Assembly: GCA_016756725.1 (NCBI GenBank)
Contig: JAESII010000005.1
Coordinates: 344,247-408,246, forward strand
Source: Synergistaceae bacterium
GTDB lineage: Bacteria; Synergistota; Synergistia; Synergistales; Aminithiophilaceae
Reading direction: 5' to 3'
DNA: 64,000 nt
This document shows, piece after piece, positions 52,560 to 62,062 of this stretch. The notes below the pieces were generated by a model. The model saw only the letters and a list, made by a program, of their open reading frames with translations. It was not told where the DNA came from and did not search any database. Position 1 is the stretch's first letter. Every line of letters starts with the position of its first letter. Position numbers and translations under genes: made by a program.

Positions 52560-53363
52560 TCAGTCGATCAGGGTCCGGCCCTTGGTGTAGTTGAAGACGG
52601 GGCCGTCGAGGCAGACGTAGACGTCGCCGATCTTGCAGTGGCCGCATTTGCCGATGCCGCAGCACATCTTGCGTTCCTGGGAGATCCAGATGTTCTTTTC
52701 GGCGAAGCCCAGCTCGAGAAGGCCCAAGACGGAAAAACGCATCATCGCCGGAGGTCCGACGACGATGGCGACTGCCCTGGAGATGTCGCCGAGTTTGACC
52801 TTGGGAAGGTGCTCCGTCACGAGGCCGATCTGGCAGGCCGCCGGTTTGTCGCCGTCGTCGGCGCAGTCGACGGTGAGAATGACCTCCATCGACTGTTTCC
52901 AGCGGGCCAGATCGCCGAAGAAGAGGATGTCCGCCGGTGACTTGAAGCCGGTGATGAGGGTCATGCCTTTCACTTCTTCCGGGTGGCGGGCGAAGTGATC
53001 CACCACGCCCCTGACGGGGGAGAGTCCCGTGCCGCCAGCGACGACGACGAGCTCGCGGCCCCGGTAGTCGTCGAGATCGAAGCCGTTGCCGTAAGGGCCC
53101 CGGAGGAAGAGGTGGTCGCCCATGGTGTGCTCGAAGACCTCGTTTGTCACCTTGCCGACCTTGCGGATCGTCAGGTCCACCGTGCCGTCACCGATGCCGC
53201 TCACCGAGATGGGGGCCTCGCCGTACTTGGGGATGGAGACCTCGAAGAACTGGCCCGGTTTCACGTCGCCGTCGTAGGTCATGCGGAAGGTGTACTCGAT
53301 GTCGGTGTGACGGATAATTTCGGTGATCTTCGAGAGGAAGGGGACGTACTCGTTGTCCGTCAT
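52560..53363 (-). CDS. asrB: Anaerobic sulfite reductase subunit B (NADH/FAD)
   Basis: 267 residues from the ATG at 53363 (AAGGAGG 9 bases upstream); a longer open frame upstream is only the asrA region in another frame. FNR-like: FFEVSIPKYGEAPISVSGIG, LFLRGPYGNGFDL, VVVAGGTGLSPVRGVVDHF, then a 2Fe-2S motif CCGIGKCGHC and C in YVCLDGP. It passes electrons from NAD(P)H through flavin to AsrA and AsrC. It overlaps asrA by 4 bases (ATGA). Confidence 0.93.
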   Translation of the reverse strand: MTDNEYVPFLSKITEIIRHTDIEYTFRMTYDGDVKPGQFFEVSIPKYGEAPISVSGIGDGTVDLTIRKVGKVTNEVFEHTMGDHLFLRGPYGNGFDLDDYRGRELVVVAGGTGLSPVRGVVDHFARHPEEVKGMTLITGFKSPADILFFGDLARWKQSMEVILTVDCADDGDKPAACQIGLVTEHLPKVKLGDISRAVAIVVGPPAMMRFSVLGLLELGFAEKNIWISQERKMCCGIGKCGHCKIGDVYVCLDGPVFNYTKGRTLID

Positions 53364-54376
53364 CGTCCGGAAACCTCCTTCATGGCCTGGTCGAGCTTGT
53401 TGACGCTGTTGGAGAAGGAGATGTACTCGGGACAGACGTCGTCGCAGCGGCCACAGCCGACGCACATGTGGCTGCCGGTGCGGACTTTGAAGTCGTAGAC
53501 CTTGTGGAGGACCTTGAAGCGCATGCGCTCGCCGTTTTTCTTGCGGTAACTGCCGCCGCCGGCGACGTCGGTGAAGCCGTCGACCATGCAGGAGGCCCAG
53601 ATGCGCCGCCGCTCGCCGACCCGTCCGTTTTCGGTGTAAAAGAGATCCTGCATGGTGAAGCAGGTGCAGGTGGGGCAGACGAAGTTGCACCGGCCGCAGT
53701 CGATGCAGCGGTTGTCGTATTCGTCCCAGATCCTGCTTGAGGCCACCTGAATCGTCAGAGTCTCGGGGATGTTCACGGTCACAGCGTTTTCGGTGACATG
53801 CCGTGGTGTCACGTCCAGCTCGGCCTCGGCTCTGGGGGTGATCCTTTCGGCCCAGGCTTCACTCTTGCAGTCGACGAGAAAGCCGTCGCCTTCGACGTCG
53901 ACGCTGATGGCGTAGTCCGTTGCCTGATTCGTCCCCATGGAGACGCAGAAGCAGTTCTCGAAGGAATGGGGGCAGCCCATGAGGACGAACTGGACCCGGT
54001 CGCGGAGGCGCCGGTAGTAGGCGTCCTCGGGGCCGTTGCGCAGGTAGATCTCGTCAAGGCGCTTGAGGCCGTGGAGGTCGCAGCTGCGCAGAAAGATGAT
54101 GGCCCCCTTTTTGGGAGGGTCCGCCTCCTTGACGGTCTCTTCGGTGAAGAAGAACAGCGTCTCCGATACGGGAAGGAGGGCCTCCTTGAAGGAATAGAGC
54201 GATTTGCTGTCGAAGACGATCTCGTCAACGGCCTGAACCTGGCCGTAGCGGATGCAGTCCGTGTCGGAATAGATCCCCCCCTGCTCAAAGCGTTTCGGGG
54301 CGAAGAGGACGTAGTCGTCCGTCCAGCTCTGAAGCACCGCGTCAAAAGCTTCCCTGCTCAGCTTGAAACCCATCAT
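53360..54376 (-). CDS. asrA: Anaerobic sulfite reductase subunit A (Fe-S)
   Basis: 338 residues from ATG 54376; neighbouring TTG 54379 and ATG 54373 are equally close to the AGAGGG site. Two ferredoxin clusters, CIDCGRCNFVCPTC and CVGCGRCDDVCP, plus LRSCDLHGLKRLDEIYLR near 97-114, the pattern of the AsrA/hydrogenase beta-like electron-transfer subunit. First gene of the operon; the 5' region has a large inverted repeat at 54425-54466. Confidence 0.93.
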   Translation of the reverse strand: MMGFKLSREAFDAVLQSWTDDYVLFAPKRFEQGGIYSDTDCIRYGQVQAVDEIVFDSKSLYSFKEALLPVSETLFFFTEETVKEADPPKKGAIIFLRSCDLHGLKRLDEIYLRNGPEDAYYRRLRDRVQFVLMGCPHSFENCFCVSMGTNQATDYAISVDVEGDGFLVDCKSEAWAERITPRAEAELDVTPRHVTENAVTVNIPETLTIQVASSRIWDEYDNRCIDCGRCNFVCPTCTCFTMQDLFYTENGRVGERRRIWASCMVDGFTDVAGGGSYRKKNGERMRFKVLHKVYDFKVRTGSHMCVGCGRCDDVCPEYISFSNSVNKLDQAMKEVSGR

Positions 54377-54424
54377 CAACCCTCTTTCCCTGCCGAGATG
54401 GCGTCATTTCCGCCACGGGAAGAA

Positions 54425-54466
54425 ACAGGCAGGAGCACCGCCAGATTGCTCCGTGCACCTGCCTGT
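54425..54466 (-). terminator. Large hairpin between the cupin gene and asrA
   Basis: ACAGGCAGGAGCAC and GTGCACCTGCCTGT form a 14-bp stem with one mismatch and a 14-base loop. On the minus strand it is followed by TTTCTT, so it may end the cupin transcript. It also lies about 50 bases before asrA and could control it. Confidence 0.55.
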
Positions 54467-54542
54467 CTGCCGCAACGGGATGGACCTTGGGGATCATGGT
54501 CGGCGGGGCCTTCCGGTCCCCGGTTTTTTCCAGGCCCCTCCG

Positions 54543-54881
54543 TCAGAGGAGCTTCGTCGTCGCCGTCGGCCTCGGGGCCTTCACGACGAGAACGCGGAAG
54601 GTGGCGTCGCTTTCGTTGTACCAGCAGTGGGGAATCCCCTTGGGACTCTCGATGAGGGTGTCGCGGCTCACGGCGAGTTTCTCGTCGCCGACTTCGACGA
54701 CGCCGGTGCCTTCAAGGACATAGAAGAAGACGTCAACGGGGGTCATGTGCTTTTTGAGGGCCTCGCCGGGTTCGAGGGTGATGTGGACCGCCTGGGCGTC
54801 CTCTGTGTCGTAGAGCTTGCATGCTTTGACGCCGTGGGGCGTCGCGATCGTCTCGGCCTGATCGAATCGGGTGGTCTTCAT
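54543..54881 (-). CDS. Cupin-domain protein
   Basis: 112 residues from the ATG at 54881, with AAGGAGG upstream. Single cupin barrel: LEPGEALKKHMTPVDVFFYV, LEGTGVVEVGDEKLAV, GIPHCWYNESDATFRVLVVK. His at about 44 and about 83 and a Glu could hold a metal. A small stand-alone cupin of unknown substrate. It is followed by the hairpin before asrA and has no obvious partner. Confidence 0.85.
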   Translation of the reverse strand: MKTTRFDQAETIATPHGVKACKLYDTEDAQAVHITLEPGEALKKHMTPVDVFFYVLEGTGVVEVGDEKLAVSRDTLIESPKGIPHCWYNESDATFRVLVVKAPRPTATTKLL

Positions 54882-54978
54882 GATCTGTCTCCTCCTTCTG
54901 AGGGCTGAAGTGTGGGCAGTCGGTTTGAGTTGCGGCAATTTTATCCCGACGTGAGACTTCTGTCCTTGAGGCAGATCA

Positions 54979-55008
54979 AGAAAAGGCCCCGACGATCCCG
55001 TCGGGGCC
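54979..55008 (-). terminator. Terminator after prfC
   Basis: 10-bp stem GGCCCCGACG / CGTCGGGGCC with loop ATCC (plus-strand reading); on the minus strand it is followed by TTTTCTTG. Confidence 0.85.
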
Positions 55009-55014
55009 GGAAGG

Positions 55015-56634
55015 CTAGAGATGTTCGCAGCTGCCGTGGAAGGCGATGTCGGGCCATTTCTTGACGACGTACTTGAGCTCCCACTCGCTGGGTGAGAGGT
55101 AGACGAGATTATCGTTCCTGTCGTGGGCGAGATTGCCGCCGTTGTAGTTCTCGAACTCGGCGAGCTTCCTGGCGTCGTCGCACTCGATCCAGCGGGCAAC
55201 GGAGAAGTTGATCGGCTCATAATCGGCCTCGACGCCGTATTCGGCCTGGAGGCGTGCCACGGCGACGTCGAACTGGAGGACGCCGACGGCGCCGAGGACA
55301 TAGCTGTTGTCCGTCAGGGGTCGGAAGAGCTGGATCGCTCCCTCCTCGGAAAGCTGGAGGAGCCCCTTCTGGAGCTGCTTGGCCTTGAGGGGCGTGAGGA
55401 GCCGGACCCGCCGGAAGTGTTCCGGGGCGAAACTGGGGATGCCCGTGAAGCGCAGCTCCTCCTTCTCGGTGAAGGTGTCGCCGATCTTGATTGTCCCGTG
55501 GTTGTGAATGCCGATGATGTCGCCGGGCCAGGCCTCTTCGATGCCCGTCCGGTCCTGGGCCATGAAGATGATGGGGTTGGCGACGGTGATCTCCTTGCCC
55601 AGACGGTGGTGGACGACTTTCATCCCCTTGAAGAAGCGTCCCGAGCAGACGCGAAGAAAGGCCAGACGGTCCCGGTGGGCCGGGTCCATGTTGGCCTGGA
55701 TCTTGAAGACGAAGCCGGAGAAGTCTTCTTCCAGGGGATCGACGAGGCGTGTCGTCGTCTCCCTCGGTTTCGGGGCCGGGGCGATTTCGGCGAAGGCGTC
55801 GAGCATCTCCCTCACGCCGAAGTTGTTGATGGCGCTGCCGAAGAAGACGGGCGTCTGGTTGCCCCGGAGGTAGTGCTCCTCGTCGAAGGGGTCGGCCGCG
55901 CCTTCGAGAAGGGCCAGATCCTCACGGAGCTGGTGAGCCTGATGTCCCAGGTGCCGTTCCAGGAGGGGATCGCTCAGGTCGCGGACAGTGACGACGTCGG
56001 TGGGACGCTGGTCCTGACCGGGCCGGAAGAGATTGAGCTCCCTGCGGTAGAGGCTGTAGGTTCCCCTGAAGTTCTTTCCCATTCCGATGGGCCAGGTCAG
56101 GGGGGCGCACTCGACCTGGAGCTTGTCTTCGATCTCTGCGAGCAGATCGAGGGGCCCCTTCCCCTCGCGGTCGAGCTTGTTGATGAAGGTGATGATGGGC
56201 GTGTTCCTCATGCGGCAGACTTCCATGAGCTTCAGCGTCTGAGGTTCGACGCCCCTGACGCTGTCGATGACCATGATGGCACTGTCGACGGCCGTCAGGA
56301 CCCGGTAGGTGTCCTCCGAGAAGTCCTGGTGTCCCGGCGTGTCGAGGAGGTTGATCTCGTAGTCTCTGTAGTGGAATTTCATGACCGAACTGGTGACGGA
56401 GATGCCCCGTTCCTTCTCGATCGCCATCCAGTCACTCGTGGCGTGCCGTCCCGCCTTGCGGGCCTTGACGGCTCCTGCCATCTGGATGGCGCCTCCGAAG
56501 AGGAGCAGTTTTTCCGTCAACGTCGTCTTGCCCGCGTCGGGGTGGCTGATGATCCCGAAGGTGCGCCTACGGGCCACTTCCTCAGCCAGCCGCGACGGGG
56601 CGGTGAGGAGCTGTTCCGTTTTTTCCATGGCCAT
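55015..56634 (-). CDS. prfC: Peptide chain release factor 3
   Basis: 539 residues. GTPase that recycles RF1/RF2 from the ribosome. [20 protein letters not shown] (P-loop about 29-40), [10 protein letters not shown] (switch I), [14 protein letters not shown] and [11 protein letters not shown] are typical for RF3 (G3 motif DTPGHQDF). Domain II/III sequence continues normally to [13 protein letters not shown]. The stop is TAG, so TAG serves as a real stop in this genome. Confidence 0.96.
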   Translation of the reverse strand: MAMEKTEQLLTAPSRLAEEVARRRTFGIISHPDAGKTTLTEKLLLFGGAIQMAGAVKARKAGRHATSDWMAIEKERGISVTSSVMKFHYRDYEINLLDTPGHQDFSEDTYRVLTAVDSAIMVIDSVRGVEPQTLKLMEVCRMRNTPIITFINKLDREGKGPLDLLAEIEDKLQVECAPLTWPIGMGKNFRGTYSLYRRELNLFRPGQDQRPTDVVTVRDLSDPLLERHLGHQAHQLREDLALLEGAADPFDEEHYLRGNQTPVFFGSAINNFGVREMLDAFAEIAPAPKPRETTTRLVDPLEEDFSGFVFKIQANMDPAHRDRLAFLRVCSGRFFKGMKVVHHRLGKEITVANPIIFMAQDRTGIEEAWPGDIIGIHNHGTIKIGDTFTEKEELRFTGIPSFAPEHFRRVRLLTPLKAKQLQKGLLQLSEEGAIQLFRPLTDNSYVLGAVGVLQFDVAVARLQAEYGVEADYEPINFSVARWIECDDARKLAEFENYNGGNLAHDRNDNLVYLSPSEWELKYVVKKWPDIAFHGSCEHL

Positions 56635-56874
56635 ATCCCATCCCTCTTCAAATCCGAATCTGACAGGTAATGATGGCCTGAAGGGAGTTCTTTGTCAAAC
56701 GCGACCTGAGGGGGGAGTCGGAAAAGATCCCCGGCGGCTTAAGGCGCAACACGTGGCTGTCGGGGCTTCCTCCCGGGCGGGAAAGGTCGGTGTCCTGCCG
56801 ATTTCCACGCAGGTGCCGGCCGGGAAGCGAAAGACCCGCCGAGGAGGCCCTGGCCGAGGGACTCCGTCAGAGCC

Positions 56875-57088
56875 TCAGTGCCCATGAACCCAGTCGACGA
56901 GGGTGATGAAATCGAAGACGGGCAGTCTCGTCTCCTTCCTGATGGCCCGGGAAAAGGGGGAAGATCGGTGCACTCGAGAACGAAGGCGCCGATGGCCGGG
57001 TTTCTCTGCCAGACCTGTCAGGCCGTCGTTACGACCTCATCGGCAATCAGATCGAGATCGACAGCCTCGTCGGTCGCTCGACGGGGGT
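56875..57088 (-). pseudogene. Remnant of an Asp/Glu racemase-family gene
   Basis: Read on the minus strand, pieces of the last 65-70 residues of an aspartate/glutamate racemase-type protein remain: DLIADEVVTTA, a TGA in frame, QVWQRNPAIGAFVLECTDLP, then after a frame change at a CCCCCTTTTCCC run, RLPVFDFITLVDWVHGH and TGA (56875-56877). FVLECT is the catalytic-cysteine motif of the family. The stop plus the frameshift and the missing N-terminus mark it as dead. Confidence 0.65.
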
Positions 57089-58528
57089 CTACGAGGACTG
57101 AAGCCGGGCGACGAGGAGGTCCCGGACGGTCTCAAGGACGGTGATCCTCGCAAGGCGCTTCGAGTCGGTGGCGACGATCGTCCAGGGAGCCTCGGGCGGG
57201 CTCGTCCGGGCCAGCATTTCCGCCGCCGCCTCCTGGTAGAGCGGCCATTTTTCGCGGTTCCGCCAGTCCTCGTCGGTCAGTTTCCAGTTGCGCTCGGGGT
57301 CGTCGCGGCGGCTCTCGAAGCGGCGGAGCTGTTCGTCGGGGCTGATCTGGAGCCAGAACTTGCCGATGGCCGCGCCCCAGGAGAGGAGATGGCGCTCCAT
57401 TTCGTTGATTTCCCGGTAGGCTCGGCGCCACTCGTCGTCGCGGCAGAATCCCTCGACGCGCTCGACGAGGACCCGTCCGTACCAGCTCCGGTCGAAGATG
57501 ACGATGTTTCCGGGATCGGGCAGGGTTCGCCAGAAGCGCCAGAGGTAGGGATGGGCCCTCTCCCAATCGTTGGGAGCCGAGACGGGCACCACTTCGTAGG
57601 TCCTGGGGTAGAGAGCCTCGGTGAGGCGCCGGATGGCCCCTCCCTTGCCGGCGGCGTCAACGCCTTCGAAGAGGAGGATCACGGGCAGTTTGCGGCGAAA
57701 GACCTCGATCTGAAGAATGTGGAGCTCCTTCTGGAGCGCGGCGAGACCTTTGCGGTAGGGCTTCTTCTTCATCGTCGCGCTGTAGTCAAGCGAATCCAGG
57801 CGGGAGCCGTGGACGGTCGTCTCCGGCAGGAAGGCGCCTTTGCAGGAACCTTCCGACGCGCCCAGGCGGGCCGTCATGGCGTCGCTCAGGGCCTCGAGAA
57901 GGGTCACCGCGGCATAGCGCCCGCAGTGGGCGGCGATGACCGTCCAGGGCGCCCATTCCGTCTCGGTGGCGTTGAAGAGGCGCTCCAGCGTCCGGAGATT
58001 GTCGTCGTACTCCTTATTCTGACGCCATTCGCCGGGTTCGAGAGTCCAGGTGGCATCGCGGTCCTTGCGGCGCTGCTTGAGCCGATTTTTCTGCTCCTCG
58101 GCGTCGATGTGGAGGAAGGCCTTGAAGACGAAGACGCCCGCTTCGGCGAGCTGTCGCTCGAAGGCGGCAATGTCGGCAAATAGGGCCTCGTCACCGAGGC
58201 GCCAGGCGTCGTGGTACCAGCTCCGGCCGAAGAGGGCCATCCGTCCCGCCGGGGGGATGAGGCCCCAGTAGGGCAGAAGTGTGCCCTCTTCCTTCGCCCG
58301 GGGCTCGACGTAGTGGAAGGAATAACCTCGGGGGTCCAGGGCCAGGATGACGCTGTTGGCCGCCTTGCCCCGGCCCGAGGCGGCCCAGCCTTCGAGGACG
58401 ATCACCGAGGCGATCGCACGGTCCCGAAAGGCTCTCTGGAGGGCGCCCACCGATCGTGAGAGTTCCTTGAGGCGCTCTGACGCCTCCTTTTTGGGCAGGC
58501 TCAGTGAGAGATCAAGCATTTCGAGCAT
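57089..58528 (-). CDS. pap: Polyphosphate:AMP phosphotransferase (two-domain PPK2)
   Basis: 479 residues with two PPK2 domains in tandem. The N-terminal copy has VILEGWAASGRGKAANSVI, a degenerate P-loop (the usual Asp is Ala here), and FGRSWYHDAWR. The C-terminal copy has the full LLFEGVDAAGKGGAIRRLTE near 293-312 and IFDRSWYGRVLVERVEGF near 352-369. Two-domain enzymes make ADP from AMP with polyphosphate, with catalysis mainly in the C-terminal half. It overlaps the upstream methyltransferase gene by 17 bases. Confidence 0.93.
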   Translation of the reverse strand: MLEMLDLSLSLPKKEASERLKELSRSVGALQRAFRDRAIASVIVLEGWAASGRGKAANSVILALDPRGYSFHYVEPRAKEEGTLLPYWGLIPPAGRMALFGRSWYHDAWRLGDEALFADIAAFERQLAEAGVFVFKAFLHIDAEEQKNRLKQRRKDRDATWTLEPGEWRQNKEYDDNLRTLERLFNATETEWAPWTVIAAHCGRYAAVTLLEALSDAMTARLGASEGSCKGAFLPETTVHGSRLDSLDYSATMKKKPYRKGLAALQKELHILQIEVFRRKLPVILLFEGVDAAGKGGAIRRLTEALYPRTYEVVPVSAPNDWERAHPYLWRFWRTLPDPGNIVIFDRSWYGRVLVERVEGFCRDDEWRRAYREINEMERHLLSWGAAIGKFWLQISPDEQLRRFESRRDDPERNWKLTDEDWRNREKWPLYQEAAAEMLARTSPPEAPWTIVATDSKRLARITVLETVRDLLVARLQSS

Positions 58529-59633
58529 GGGACACCTCCTCAGGGTCGGTCCCCCGCAGGGAGAGGAGGACCAGTGTCTCCACGTGGCGTGTCCGGGGGA
58601 AGAAGTCGTAGGGGCTGATGGACGCTACGTCGTAGGCCTCTTCAAGGCGGTTCAGGTCGCGGCGGAGGGTGCCGGCACTGCAGGACAGATAGGCGATCCG
58701 TCGGGGCCGTGCGCTGAGAAGCCAGGCTGTTACGGTGTCCCCCAGGCCCGTCCGGGGCGGATTGACGTAGGCCAGACGCCTTGTCTCGTCGTGAGGGCTG
58801 AAGAAGGTCTCAAGCTGGGGAATCCTTTCCTCGCAGGTTCCGCGGAGAAGGAGGGTGCCCGGGGCGTTGACGGCGGCGTTTTCCAGCGCTTCGCCGCCCA
58901 GTTCGACGCCGCAGGCGGTGGCTCCACGGCGGCGCCATCGGGCCAGGCCCGCTCCGTTTCCGCAGTAGAGGTCAGCCACGGCGTCGCCCGGACCGGGATC
59001 GAGGAAGGTTTCGGCTTCGTCGAGGGAGAGGTGGTGAAGGCGCGGCAGAAGCTGCTGAAAGGCCGTCGGTCCGTAAAGGAGTCCCTGGCCGTCGCGGGAT
59101 CGCGGGATTCCCCAGAGGAGTTCCCAGCCTCTTTTGGCGAAAAGGCGCCTGCCTGCCGAGGGGTTGAGGTGGAGCCATAGCCCTTCCAATCCCGTTTCCT
59201 CAAGGAGTTTGCCGAGGGCCGAAATCCAGCTTCGGTCAGTCATCGTTGCCGTCTTGGCGACGAGGGTGGCCTGGGCTCCGGACTGGACGTAGAAGGCGAA
59301 GGCCAGAGCCCGATTGGCGGGAAGTCCCTCCGTAAGGGCGGCCAGGGTCCGGGCGACGCGGCGGGACTGGACGGGACAGCTCTCGAGAGGGACCAGTTCG
59401 TCGCGGACGATCATGCCGAACCGCCATTGTCCGTCAATGATTCCGCCATGGAGGCGGACGCGGTCGCGATAGAAGAGCCGCTCTTCGTCGGTGGCGCCCC
59501 TCAGGGAGGCGATCCGGTCGGCCCAGGGTTCAAGCTGGCCGAGGAGCCACCTCGTCTTCTGGCGCTCGCTTTCCTCTGGCGTCAGGTGGCGGTGATCGCA
59601 GGCCCGACAGAGGGAAGGACAGCCGTCGTTCAC
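58512..59633 (-). CDS. TrmA/RlmD-family RNA (uracil-5-)methyltransferase
   Basis: 373 residues, GTG start overlapping... the CoA-transferase gene end lies 7 bases before it. A cysteine group CPSLCRACDHRHL at the N-terminus may hold an Fe-S cluster. The SAM domain has VADLYCGNGAGLARWRRRGA, VNPPRTGLGD and YLSCSAGTLRRDLNRL with the catalytic Cys. The family makes m5U in tRNA or 23S rRNA; the N-terminal TRAM domain is absent, so the exact target is unclear. Confidence 0.85.
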   Translation of the reverse strand: MNDGCPSLCRACDHRHLTPEESERQKTRWLLGQLEPWADRIASLRGATDEERLFYRDRVRLHGGIIDGQWRFGMIVRDELVPLESCPVQSRRVARTLAALTEGLPANRALAFAFYVQSGAQATLVAKTATMTDRSWISALGKLLEETGLEGLWLHLNPSAGRRLFAKRGWELLWGIPRSRDGQGLLYGPTAFQQLLPRLHHLSLDEAETFLDPGPGDAVADLYCGNGAGLARWRRRGATACGVELGGEALENAAVNAPGTLLLRGTCEERIPQLETFFSPHDETRRLAYVNPPRTGLGDTVTAWLLSARPRRIAYLSCSAGTLRRDLNRLEEAYDVASISPYDFFPRTRHVETLVLLSLRGTDPEEVSHARNA

Positions 59634-59639
59634 CGTCCG

Positions 59640-60971
59640 TTAGCCCCTGCGGTTGGAGCGTCGCCAGATGCCGGCCCTTTCGGCCTTGGCGACGAGGTCG
59701 TCGCGGAAGTCGGGATGGGCGATGGCGATGAGGGCCTCGGACCGCTCCCAGGTGCTCTTGCCGGCCAGATTTGCCAGACCCCACTCGGTGACGATGAAGT
59801 GTGATCCGGACCGCGTGGCGGTGACGATCGTGCCGGGGTCGAAGTTGCCCACGATCCGGGAGCGTCTTGCGCCGTTTTGTGGGTCGGTGAAGGTCGAGGC
59901 CAGGCAGAGAAAGGCCTTGCCCCGCAGGGCCTTGAAGGCGCCCTCGACGAAGTCGAGCTGGCCGCCGGTGCCGCTGATTTGGCGGAATCCGGCCGATTCG
60001 GACGAAACCTGGCCGAAAAGGTCCACCTCGAGGCAGCTGTTGATGGAGATCATGTCATCGTGACAGGCAATGACGGCCGGGTCGTTGGTGTAGTCGATGG
60101 GGTAGGAGGCGAGGCCGGGGTTGTCGTCGATCCATCGATAGAGGTCGTCGCTTCCGGCGGCGAAGGACCAGACCCCCTTGTGGCGGTCCCGTTCCTTGAG
60201 ACGGTTGGTGAGTTTTCCTGAGCGGTGGAGTTCGAGGAAGGCGTCGCAGAGCATTTCCGTGTGCATGCCCAGGTCGCGGCAGCCCGAGCTCGCCAGGAGA
60301 TGGCCGATGGCGTTGGGCAGTCCTCCGATGCCGAGCTGGAGCGTTGCGCCGTCGGGAATTTGCTCGACCAGAAGAGAGGCGATGGTCTTTTCGATCTCGG
60401 AAGGCTCGCTCGGCGGCAGTTCCGAGAGGGGCGGGTTCGCTCCTTCGATGATGACGTCCACGTCGCTGATGTGGATGGACTCGGCGAAACCGCCCAAGGC
60501 CCGGGGCATCCTCTGGTTGACTTCGACGATGACGAGTCCGGCCTTTGCGAGGATCGCCCGCGACGCCGAATTGGAGATGGAGAAACTGAAGTGACCGTGA
60601 TGGTCGATGGGGGCCACCTGGCAGACGGCCACGTCGACGGTCAGCTCCCGCCGGTAGTAGAGGGGCATGTTGCGGTAGAGCATGGGGAGGTAGTGGCATC
60701 GCCCCTGGGCGGCGAGTTTTCTCTCGTAGCAGCTGAAGTGCCAGCTGTTGTAGGAGAAGCCCTCTGCCTCGGCCGCCTTGAGGGGCTTCAAAGCCAGCGT
60801 TCCCCTGATTTTGACGTCGTCGATCTCTCCGCTCCGGGCGGCCAGGGCCTCGTCGAAGGCGACGGGCATGTTGAGGGCGAATCCGTAGTCGACCCAGTCG
60901 CCGGAACGGACGAGGCCTGCAGCTTCCTAGGCGGTGCGGCGTTTGCTGCGGTATTGCGCGGAATAGGTCAT
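59640..60971 (-). pseudogene. Acetyl-CoA hydrolase/transferase gene with in-frame TAG
   Basis: A full-length frame of 443 codons from the ATG at 60971 (GAGAGGA upstream) is broken only by TAG at codon 15 (60927-60929). It starts MTYSAQYRSKRRTA, then after the TAG EAAGLVRSGDWVDYGFAL. The rest is intact: SISNSASRAILAKAGLVIVE, LQLGIGGLPNAIGHLL, GTGGQLDFVEGAF, VTEWGLANLAGKS. It belongs to the butyryl-CoA:acetate or 4-hydroxybutyrate CoA-transferase family. A restart at ATG 60869 would lack the first 34 residues. It may be a recent mutation, a sequencing error, or readthrough. Confidence 0.75.
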
Positions 60972-61064
60972 GCCATCCTCTCCGTTCTTCGGTGAAGTCG
61001 AAAAGTCTTTTCGATTCTACCCCAGAGAGGGCTTTTCTTGCGAGAGGTGCTGTCCCGATCGGAT

Positions 61065-61301
61065 TCAATCGAAGCAGAGGCGGTTACGCCCCTCTTCCTT
61101 GGCCCGATAGAGGCGCTCGTCGGCGAGGGCGATACGGTCCGAGGGCTCACCCCAGAAGGTCCAGTTCCCTCTTCGGAGGGCCAGGTTCAGGTCTCCCGGG
61201 CGGAGAGGACGGACCATCCGGGCCGTCAGTTTCTCTTGGACCTGAAGAACCGATTGGCGGAGGGACAGGAGGAGCCGCTGGTGGCGGACCTGCTCCGCCA
61301 T
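61065..61301 (-). pseudogene. GGDEF-domain remnant
   Basis: Only the last part of a diguanylate cyclase is recognisable: IALADERLYRAKEEGRNRLCFD matches the C-terminal helix of GGDEF domains. The preceding 55 residues (QSVLQVQEKLTARMVRPLRP) are not clearly related, and no GGDEF signature, start region or sensor domain is present. Confidence 0.6.
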
Positions 61302-61432
61302 GGTGTGCTTGCCCTGGCGATGTGGGTTGCCTACAGTGCGCCAGGAAAGGTCTCCTTTCGGCGCACTGTGGCGACTTCCACCTCGTCTGGCCTTTGATTC
61401 TAGGCACTACGATGCATTTATATGGAGAAGGA

Positions 61433-62062
61433 TCAGGGTTCGTCGAAGGGTTTTCTCATGCGGAGGATCAGGGATTTAAGTCCGTTCAAGAGGGCCAGGA
61501 GAAGGCCTTTCAGTCCTTGCGGTTCCTCCGTGGCGGTCAGCCCCTCCAGGGCTTCGATGAGAGGTCCCGTATCGATCTGGGCAACCAGCTCCTGCCGGAG
61601 GTGGTCCATCTGAAGGCTGTCGAGGCTCCGTTTCTGCGTCAGCATCAGTGCAGCCCGGCGTATCACGAGAAGGCTCGCGGGGGAGTGAAAGAGGTCTCTG
61701 GCGAGGGCGACGATTCTCTCAATGTCGTCACGGTCGCGCCGCCGGTAGTGAGCCAGGTAGTTTTCGAGGGCCTCCAGGGCGTCATGGCGGTCTTTGAGGC
61801 CGCCCTCTTCATCCTGAAAGAAGCGCTCCTCGGCCATGACGCCGCCCATGGCCAGGAGAAATCGGCGGATTCCCACCGGGTCAGGCGTGATGACGACGCA
61901 ACGCCCCAGTTCTCCCGGCGCCTCTTTTCTTCGCCCGAGATCGCAGGAGAGAACGTCCATGTGAAGCAGAAAGGCCATGATCAGATGGCCCGCCTCGTGA
62001 AAGGCGACGCGGCGACGGTCCAAGATCTTAGCTGGCCTTTTCGGTGACGACGCAGTTGCCAC
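61433..62062 (-). CDS. Stand-alone M41-like (FtsH-type) metallopeptidase domain
   Basis: 209 residues from a GTG that overlaps the end of the GGDEF gene by 35 bases. [20 protein letters not shown] carries the HExxH zinc motif in the form seen in FtsH (family M41), with [10 protein letters not shown] like the FtsH segment after the metal site. There is no AAA domain and no clear membrane segment. Probably a Zn protease domain used alone, or a regulatory relic. It is translationally coupled to the upstream diguanylate cyclase, so both may act together. Confidence 0.7.
   Translation of the reverse strand: MATASSPKRPAKILDRRRVAFHEAGHLIMAFLLHMDVLSCDLGRRKEAPGELGRCVVITPDPVGIRRFLLAMGGVMAEERFFQDEEGGLKDRHDALEALENYLAHYRRRDRDDIERIVALARDLFHSPASLLVIRRAALMLTQKRSLDSLQMDHLRQELVAQIDTGPLIEALEGLTATEEPQGLKGLLLALLNGLKSLILRMRKPFDEP

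Noticed and set aside
54500-54530. GGGGCC...GGTCCCC followed by T's as a plus-strand terminator
   Set aside because: No plus-strand gene lies upstream; on the minus strand the T-run is on the wrong side.
60055-61068. A long overlapping minus-strand frame covering the 5' part of the CoA-transferase gene
   Set aside because: Arg/Pro-rich translation typical of a shadow of a high-G+C gene; the CoA-transferase frame carries the conserved motifs.
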